This document shows, piece by piece, positions 23,614 through 29,222 of a stretch of DNA of 29,222 nucleotides; position 1 is the first letter of the stretch, and every line of letters begins with the position of its first letter. Both the position numbers and the translations under genes were made by a program. Below the pieces are notes generated by a model. The model was given only the letters and a program-made list of their open reading frames with translations, had not been told where the DNA came from and did not search any database. The DNA comes from Lachnospiraceae bacterium. GTDB taxonomy: Bacteria > Bacillota > Clostridia > Lachnospirales > Lachnospiraceae. The stretch is taken from the NCBI GenBank assembly GCA_900757145.1, contig CAAEMT010000045.1, positions 1 to 29,222 of the forward strand, written 5' to 3'.

Positions 23614-24840
23614 CTACAGGCTCGCCACCTTCTGCACCGGCGTATATCCGTGCTCCTCCAGCGCCTTGATGATCTTCGCCTTATGCTCGCTTCCGAATGC
23701 TTCAAGCGTAATGCGAAGCTCTACGGCAGCATTGCGGTTCGTGCTGACGAACTGATTGTGATCAAGCTTAATGACATTGCCCTGCTCCTCGGCAATGATC
23801 GAAGCGACTCGCACAAGCTCGCCCGGACGATCGGGCAGAAGGACGGAGATCGTAAAGATACGATCGCGCTGAATCAGCCCGTGCTGTACCACAGATGCCA
23901 TCGTGATAACGTCCATGTTTCCGCCGCTTAAAACAGATACGATTTTTTTATTCTTTACATTCAGATGCTTGAGCGCTGCCACAGTCAAAAGACCGGAATT
24001 CTCCACGATCATCTTATGGTTCTCTACCATATCGAGGAAAGCAACGATCAATTCATCATCCTCTATCGTAATAATGTCATCGATATTTTTCTGGAAATAC
24101 GGGAAAATATTTGCGCCCGGCGTCTTGACAGCCGTACCGTCCGCGATCGTATTCGCGCTTGGGAGCGTCACGACATGTCCTGCCTCCATAGACGCCTTCA
24201 TGCAGGCTGCCTCAGCAGGCTCCACTCCGATCACCTTGATCTTCGGATTGAGCAGCTTGGCAAGCGTTGATACTCCTGTAGCCAGACCGCCGCCGCCGAC
24301 CGGTACAAGGATATAATCCACAAGTGGAAGCTCCTTGACGATCTCCATCGCAATCGTACCCTGACCTGTCGCTACAGCAGGATCATCAAACGGATGGATA
24401 AACGTATATCCATGTTCCTCTGCCAGCTTATATGCATGCTCACACGCCTCATCGTATACCTCGCCATGAAGTACGACCTCTGCACCGTAACTCTTCGTGC
24501 GGTTGACCTTAATAAGCGGTGTCGTTGCAGGCATCACAATGACCGCCTTGCATCCATATGCCTTTGCAGCATACGCAACGCCCTGTGCATGGTTGCCTGC
24601 CGAAGCGGTAATTAACCCCTTGGCACGCTCCTCGTCTGTGAGCGTACTGATCTTATAGTATGCGCCGCGGATCTTGTATGCACCCGTCACCTGCATGTTC
24701 TCTGCCTTCAAATATACTTTATTGCCCGTCTGCGCGCTGAAATATTCACTGTAGATCAGCTTCGTCTCCTGCGCAGCCTTTTTTACACATTCCGAGGCTT
24801 CCTCAAACGCCTCCAAGGTAAGCATCTTCTCCGCTTCCAT
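23614..24840 (-). CDS. ilvA: Threonine ammonia-lyase (threonine dehydratase) with C-terminal ACT domain
   Basis: PLP enzyme converting threonine to 2-oxobutyrate and ammonia, feeding isoleucine synthesis or threonine catabolism. The PLP lysine is K56 in VTGAYKIRGA. ASAGNHAQG binds substrate and VPVGGGGLATG holds the PLP phosphate. A single ACT domain occupies about 330-405 (FTISVLLPDRPGELVRVASI), the architecture of the TdcB-like/IlvA short form of ~405 aa, and is likely a site of allosteric control. The long biosynthetic form carries a different regulatory tail. GGAGGAGACAAAAG precedes the ATG. It lies 48 bases after ftsY on the same strand and is convergent with the histidine kinase gene; 48 bases separate the two stop codons. 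Confidence 0.95.
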   Translation of the reverse strand: MEAEKMLTLEAFEEASECVKKAAQETKLIYSEYFSAQTGNKVYLKAENMQVTGAYKIRGAYYKISTLTDEERAKGLITASAGNHAQGVAYAAKAYGCKAVIVMPATTPLIKVNRTKSYGAEVVLHGEVYDEACEHAYKLAEEHGYTFIHPFDDPAVATGQGTIAMEIVKELPLVDYILVPVGGGGLATGVSTLAKLLNPKIKVIGVEPAEAACMKASMEAGHVVTLPSANTIADGTAVKTPGANIFPYFQKNIDDIITIEDDELIVAFLDMVENHKMIVENSGLLTVAALKHLNVKNKKIVSVLSGGNMDVITMASVVQHGLIQRDRIFTISVLLPDRPGELVRVASIIAEEQGNVIKLDHNQFVSTNRNAAVELRITLEAFGSEHKAKIIKALEEHGYTPVQKVASL

Positions 24841-24888
24841 CTTTTGTCTCCTCCGTTCCTTACCCTAAATATGATAAATGATGAGAAA

Positions 24889-25821
24889 TTAGGATTCTTT
24901 CACATCAAACAGTGCGTTTACGAATTCATCTGCGTTAAATTTCTGCAGATCATCGATCGTCTCGCCCACACCGATATATTTCACCGGAATACCAAGCTCT
25001 GAGTGGATCGCAACAGCGATTCCTCCCTTTGCCGTTCCATCAAGCTTCGTCAGAATGATACCTGTAATATCGGCAACCTCTTTAAATTCTCTTGCCTGTG
25101 CAAGCGCATTCTGTCCCGTCGTACCGTCAAGAACGACAAGTGTCTCACGAAACGCTTCCGGATATTCTCTGTCAATAATGCGGTTGATCTTGCCTAGCTC
25201 GCTCATCAGGTTTTTCTTATTGTGCAGGCGACCTGCCGTATCGCACAGAAGAACATCCGCTTGACGCGCTTTCGCTGCTGCGATCGCATCATAGACAACA
25301 GAAGCAGGATCTGATCCTTCCTGGCCGCCGATAATATCTACTCCGGCACGGTTTGCCCACTCAGTAAGCTGCTCTCCCGCAGCAGCACGGAACGTATCTG
25401 CCGCCGCAAGAACGACCTTCTTGCCCTGATCTTTCAGTTTGCCTGCCAGCTTTCCTACACTCGTCGTCTTGCCGACTCCATTGACACCGATCACAAGAAC
25501 AACTGACTTGCGGTTTTCAAATTCGTACGCCGTCTCACCGACATTCATCTCATTTTTGATGCTCTCGATCAAAAGACGCTTGCACTCGGCAGGCTCTTTG
25601 ATATTCTGCTCTTTCACCTTTGCTTTGAGATTCGTGATAATGGAAGTTGTCGCATTGATTCCAATATCTCCCATCACAAGGATCTCCTCAATTTCATCGT
25701 AAAAATCATCGTCAATACTGGAAAATCCGCTGAAAATCGCGTCAATCCCAGATACAATGTTGTCTCTCGTCTTTGTAAGCCCTTCTACAAGACGCCTGAA
25801 AAAGCCTTTCTTTTCTTCCAT
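24889..25821 (-). CDS. ftsY: Signal recognition particle receptor FtsY
   Basis: Membrane-associated GTPase that receives SRP-ribosome complexes at the Sec translocon. The protein is essentially the NG core: N domain ~1-95 and G domain with P-loop GVNGVGKTTSVGKLAGK (from 112), ADTFRAAAGEQL, DTAGRLHNKKNLM (194-206) and TKLDGTAKGGIAV. The acidic A domain of the E. coli protein is missing, as is normal in Firmicutes; a basic amphipathic N-terminus (KKGFFRRLVEGLTKTRDN) probably binds lipid. Length 310 aa is typical. GGGAGAGAGATGAT precedes the ATG. It starts 24 bases after smc, the conserved smc-ftsY pair. Confidence 0.98.
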   Translation of the reverse strand: MEEKKGFFRRLVEGLTKTRDNIVSGIDAIFSGFSSIDDDFYDEIEEILVMGDIGINATTSIITNLKAKVKEQNIKEPAECKRLLIESIKNEMNVGETAYEFENRKSVVLVIGVNGVGKTTSVGKLAGKLKDQGKKVVLAAADTFRAAAGEQLTEWANRAGVDIIGGQEGSDPASVVYDAIAAAKARQADVLLCDTAGRLHNKKNLMSELGKINRIIDREYPEAFRETLVVLDGTTGQNALAQAREFKEVADITGIILTKLDGTAKGGIAVAIHSELGIPVKYIGVGETIDDLQKFNADEFVNALFDVKES

Positions 25822-25845
25822 ATCATCTCTCTCCCTGCTATTGTG

Positions 25846-28800
25846 TCATTCATCCAAGTCATTTTCTATCAGATTCACCGATACAAGTGCCGACACGCCC
25901 TTCTCCTGCATCGTGATGCCGTAGAGGCGATCCGCAGCCGTCATCGTTCCTCTTCTATGTGTAATAATAATAAATTGTGTGTTTTTTGTCAACTTATGAA
26001 GATAGCCTGCGTAGCGGTCTACATTGCTCTCATCAAGAGCAGCTTCAATCTCATCCAGCAGGCAAAACGGAGACGGTTTGAGGTTCTGGATCGCAAAGAG
26101 AAGCGCGATCGCTGTCAGAGATTTCTCTCCGCCCGACATCTGCATCATATTCTGAAGCTTCTTGCCCGGCGGCTGTGCAATGATGCGGATACCGGCATCA
26201 AGGATATCTTCCTCTTCCACAAGCTGCAGCTCACCCTTACCGCCTCCAAACAGCTCCTTGAACGCCTTGTCAAACTCTGTCTGGATGCGCTCGAACTGCT
26301 CCTTGAACTGAATACGCATCCCATTATCCAACTCTTCGATAATTTTAAGAAGTGCTTCCTCCGCCTTCATCAAATCCTCATGCTGTTCCGACAGGAAGGT
26401 GTGGCGCTCTAAGAGTTCTTTATAATCCTCTATCGCATTAACGTTTACATTTCCAAGAGATTTTATCTCTCCCTTTAAGGAAAGAATCTTTTTCTTGAGT
26501 GAAGCGGCATCCGCCAGCTCTTCCTCACGCAGTTCTTTGGCCGCTCCGTAAGTAAGAGCGTATTCCTCCCACATATAGTTCACCTGATGCTCTCTTTGCT
26601 CATTCATCTTCTCAAGCTGTGCATTCAGGCGGAAATTCTCGCGGTCCAAAAGTCCCATCTGTCCGGAAAGCTCTTCGCGCGTCGCAAAAAACTTTTTGTG
26701 CAGCAGATTTTTCTCTTCTTTTTCTTTTGCAAGACCCTCAATCTCTGTCTGCAAAGAAGCTTCTGCAAAAGCGGCGCCTTCCAGGCTTTCCCGTATCTGC
26801 CGGATCTGCTCCTCTTTTTGTGCAACGCTGTCTGCTGCCTCCTCGACATTAATTTCATACTGCCTCTTTTCCTGTATGAATTCCTCTCTCTCAGAAGCGA
26901 TACGCGAAAGATTCTGCTTCAGAAAATCCTCCTGCTGCTTTATCGCGGAAAGCTGCATCCGCACCTGTTCAGCCGCCGCCATCTCCTGACGTTCTTCGTC
27001 ACGTCTGCCTGTAAGCTCCTCCTGAAGCTGCAGGATAAGCTGCTCCGTCTCCTTTTGAAGCTTCTCAGAAGTCTCAAGCTCTTCCTGCTCACGTTTTTTA
27101 CTGTCTTTAATCTCAAAAAGCTGCGAATCAAGCTCTCCTGTCTCTACCTTCAGCTTTCTGTAGCCCTGCTCTGTCAGACCGTGCTTTTCGCCCAGCTCAT
27201 TTAAGCGCATCTTTGCTGTGTTCTGCGCAAGATATTCGCTCTGGAGCTTATCTTTTAGCTGTACGAGTTCATCGCGAAGCGCATTCCTGCGTGAACGGAT
27301 CTCATCGATGTTTCTCTGCAATTCCTGTAAAACGCTTCCGCGCTTTGCCACCTGCCTTTCCAGCTCTTCGATCTCGCGGCGGCGTCCAAGCAGATTGCTT
27401 GAATTGCGGAACGCGCCTCCGCTCATCGATCCGCCCGGATTTAATAATTCTCCGTCCTTTGTCACAATGCGCAGCGACTGACGAAACTTACGCGCAAGCG
27501 CAATCGCATGATCGATATTATCCACAACGACAGTTTTTCCGAGCAGAAACTGAATCAGCTCCCTGTATTTTTCATCAGCGGAAACGAGCGTACTCGCCAC
27601 CCCGATAACTCCTGGTTCATGAAGCGCCTGCGGAGTAGAAAAGCTCCCTCTTCCACTGATTGCCGACAGCGGCAGAAATGTCGCACGGCCGTACTTATTT
27701 CTCTTCAGATAGTCAATCTGACGCTTCGCTGTCTCTTCCATATCCGTAACAATATTCTGGATACTTCCGCCAAGCGCAGTCTCCACCGCAACTTCATATG
27801 CCTTTTCTACTTTAATAATATCAGCTACGACTCCGAGTATTCCTTTTTCCTTTGATTTCTGCTCCATCACGCGGCGGATACTGTTGCCGTAACCATCGTA
27901 CCGTTCCGCAATGTTCTTAAGTGACTCAAGCCTTGAAAATTCTCTGTGATATTCAGCCTGCTCCTGCTCCATCTGCCGATTGTACTCATAGAGCTTCTGC
28001 TGAGCTGCAGAAAGATCTTCATTTGCACTCTCACTTTCTTTATTAAGTGCATCGATCCTTTCCGTGATCTGCTGATACTCTCCGGAAATCTCCTGATAAA
28101 CAGCCTCATGCTCGGCACTCTCGCTCTTTAGCTGCAGAGCTTCTTTTGAGAGCTGGGCTTTCCGGATCTGCGCCTGCTCAAGCATCGTATCATAACGCTG
28201 AATCCGCGCTTTTACAGTCGCCCTCTGATTCAATAAAGAGATAATGCTGCTCTTACGTGATTCAATCTCACTGTCAAGCTCTGCGATCTTCAGACTTACC
28301 GCTTTGGTCCGCTCAGACGCTTCCCGCTCTTTTTCTTTCATTTGGGACAGCTCGCCGCGCAATGTCTCAAGCTTTTCTTTCGTCTCCTGCTCCTGCGCAT
28401 TGTGCGATGCGATCTGCTGCTCAACAGACGCGATCCTGGATCTTAGGTGCTCATCGCTCATTTTCTGTGTGTTGATCTGTTCGCCCAGCAGCTCGATCTG
28501 GTTCTCAAACTGCTGCCTGCGAAGCTGACCTTTATTCACTTCATCCTTCTTGCTCTGGAAACGCGTATCGAGCTCCTCAATCTGGGCCTCAAGCTCCTCA
28601 TACTCCTGCTTTGCCTTTTCGTATTTTTCCTTCGTTTCTTCAAGCTGATGTTCTGCCACGCCCTGTTTTTCCTGTGTCTGTTCCAGTTCCTTTCGAAGCC
28701 GGTCATACTCCAGCAAAAACAGATTTACGTCATATCGCTTCAGTTCATCACGCTTTAAAAGATATACTTTCGCCGTCTCAGCCTGACGCTCCAGGGGACC

Positions 28801-29222
28801 AATCTGCCTCGTCAGCTCACTCAAAATATCATTGACACGCACGAGATTCTGGCGCTCTGCCTCAAGCTTTTTCTGCGCTGTATTTTTTCGCCGTTTGAAT
28901 TTAACGATACCCGCAGCCTCATCAAAAAGCTCACGCCTCTCTTCAGGCTTTCCGCTTAATATCTTATCGATCTGTCCCTGTCCTATGATCGAGTAGCCTT
29001 CCTTGCCGATACCTGTATCGTAAAACATCTCATTGATGTCTTTTAAGCGCACCTGAGTCCCATTGATCAGATATTCACTCTCACCAGAACGGTAAACACG
29101 CCGTGTCACCGTGACCTCATCATAGGCGACAGGCAGCCTGTGATCAGAATTATCAAGTGTAATCGATACCGATGCATAGCCGAGTGGCTTACGTGTCTGT
29201 GTGCCTGCAAAAATAATGTCCT
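25846..29222 (-). CDS. smc: Chromosome condensation ATPase SMC, partial (N-terminus beyond the window)
   Basis: Forms the SMC-ScpAB complex that organises and helps segregate the chromosome. The frame stays open to the window edge: before the internal GTG at 29109 it reads FAGTQTRKPLGYASVSITLD, which aligns just after the SMC Walker A region, so roughly the first 62 residues including Walker A are outside. The visible ~1124 residues contain two long coiled-coil arms, a central hinge (DIIKVEKAYEVAVETALGG to LLNPGGSMSGGAF), the ABC signature MSGGEKSLTAIALLFAIQ and Walker B PFCLLDEIEAALDESN. Inferred full length is about 1186 aa, the normal size. It is upstream of ftsY in the same direction with a 24-base gap. 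Confidence 0.97.
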   Translation of the reverse strand, partial: DIIFAGTQTRKPLGYASVSITLDNSDHRLPVAYDEVTVTRRVYRSGESEYLINGTQVRLKDINEMFYDTGIGKEGYSIIGQGQIDKILSGKPEERRELFDEAAGIVKFKRRKNTAQKKLEAERQNLVRVNDILSELTRQIGPLERQAETAKVYLLKRDELKRYDVNLFLLEYDRLRKELEQTQEKQGVAEHQLEETKEKYEKAKQEYEELEAQIEELDTRFQSKKDEVNKGQLRRQQFENQIELLGEQINTQKMSDEHLRSRIASVEQQIASHNAQEQETKEKLETLRGELSQMKEKEREASERTKAVSLKIAELDSEIESRKSSIISLLNQRATVKARIQRYDTMLEQAQIRKAQLSKEALQLKSESAEHEAVYQEISGEYQQITERIDALNKESESANEDLSAAQQKLYEYNRQMEQEQAEYHREFSRLESLKNIAERYDGYGNSIRRVMEQKSKEKGILGVVADIIKVEKAYEVAVETALGGSIQNIVTDMEETAKRQIDYLKRNKYGRATFLPLSAISGRGSFSTPQALHEPGVIGVASTLVSADEKYRELIQFLLGKTVVVDNIDHAIALARKFRQSLRIVTKDGELLNPGGSMSGGAFRNSSNLLGRRREIEELERQVAKRGSVLQELQRNIDEIRSRRNALRDELVQLKDKLQSEYLAQNTAKMRLNELGEKHGLTEQGYRKLKVETGELDSQLFEIKDSKKREQEELETSEKLQKETEQLILQLQEELTGRRDEERQEMAAAEQVRMQLSAIKQQEDFLKQNLSRIASEREEFIQEKRQYEINVEEAADSVAQKEEQIRQIRESLEGAAFAEASLQTEIEGLAKEKEEKNLLHKKFFATREELSGQMGLLDRENFRLNAQLEKMNEQREHQVNYMWEEYALTYGAAKELREEELADAASLKKKILSLKGEIKSLGNVNVNAIEDYKELLERHTFLSEQHEDLMKAEEALLKIIEELDNGMRIQFKEQFERIQTEFDKAFKELFGGGKGELQLVEEEDILDAGIRIIAQPPGKKLQNMMQMSGGEKSLTAIALLFAIQNLKPSPFCLLDEIEAALDESNVDRYAGYLHKLTKNTQFIIITHRRGTMTAADRLYGITMQEKGVSALVSVNLIENDLDE

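Noticed and set aside
26587..27204. Long plus-strand open frames opposite smc and other genes
   Set aside because: They are complements of coiled-coil coding sequence, with Leu/Cys/Arg-rich translations, no domain similarity and no binding sites.
1..29222. CRISPR array, insertion sequence, phage or toxin-antitoxin module
   Set aside because: No spaced direct repeats, transposase or integrase motifs, or small toxin/antitoxin gene pairs were seen anywhere in the window.

Overview
The window reads as core chromosome of a Gram-positive Clostridia bacterium, most likely a Lachnospiraceae gut anaerobe (Blautia/Dorea/Mediterraneibacter-like). This rests on gene order (smc-ftsY; ylxM-ffh-rpsP-khpA-rimM-trmD-rplS; DUF512-der-plsY-gpsA), strong AGGAGG ribosome binding sites, intermediate GC and a long clostridial-type PRPP synthetase. 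The genus assignment is inference. Nearly everything is on the minus strand; only prs and a two-component system are on the plus strand. I see no insertion sequence, prophage, CRISPR array, tRNA or rRNA, and no gene-less stretch above 300 bases.

Layout. 1-5784 (minus): a secreted BspA-like leucine-rich-repeat protein, a PDZ/DUF512 radical-SAM-like protein, the ribosome assembly GTPase Der, and the phospholipid genes plsY and gpsA (gpsA cut by the window edge). 5864-5950: back-to-back divergent promoters. 5997-7160 (plus): PRPP synthetase with a strong terminator. 7247-12041 (minus): three type I signal peptidases interleaved with the ribosome GTPase rbgA, then rnhB, yraN and pgeF. 12093-16222 (minus): the SRP/ribosome operon ylxM-ffh-rpsP-khpA-rimM-trmD-rplS, with a near-consensus promoter at one end and a terminator at the other. 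16265-16949: a pentapeptide-repeat protein with its own promoter. 16946-21065 (minus): a CsbB-like polyprenyl-phosphate glycosyltransferase and a YfhO-type membrane protein, a pair known in Bacillus to decorate cell-surface polymers. 21351-23565 (plus): an OmpR-family response regulator and histidine kinase, divergent from that pair. 23614-29222 (minus): threonine ammonia-lyase, ftsY, and smc (missing its first ~62 residues).

The main theme is protein export and ribosome biogenesis: Ffh, YlxM, FtsY and three signal peptidases lie together with RbgA, Der, RimM, TrmD, S16 and L19. A second theme is the cell surface: phospholipid synthesis, PgeF, the CsbB-YfhO pair and the BspA-like protein.

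I did not find a clearly new multi-gene system. The items most worth checking are: an intrinsic terminator for ilvA embedded antisense in the 3' end of the kinase gene; a 10-bp-phased direct repeat in the promoter region between the kinase/regulator operon and the glycosylation pair; a kinase lacking the usual DxGxG ATP-binding box; a near-palindrome directly upstream of the SRP operon promoter; and a triplicated signal peptidase.
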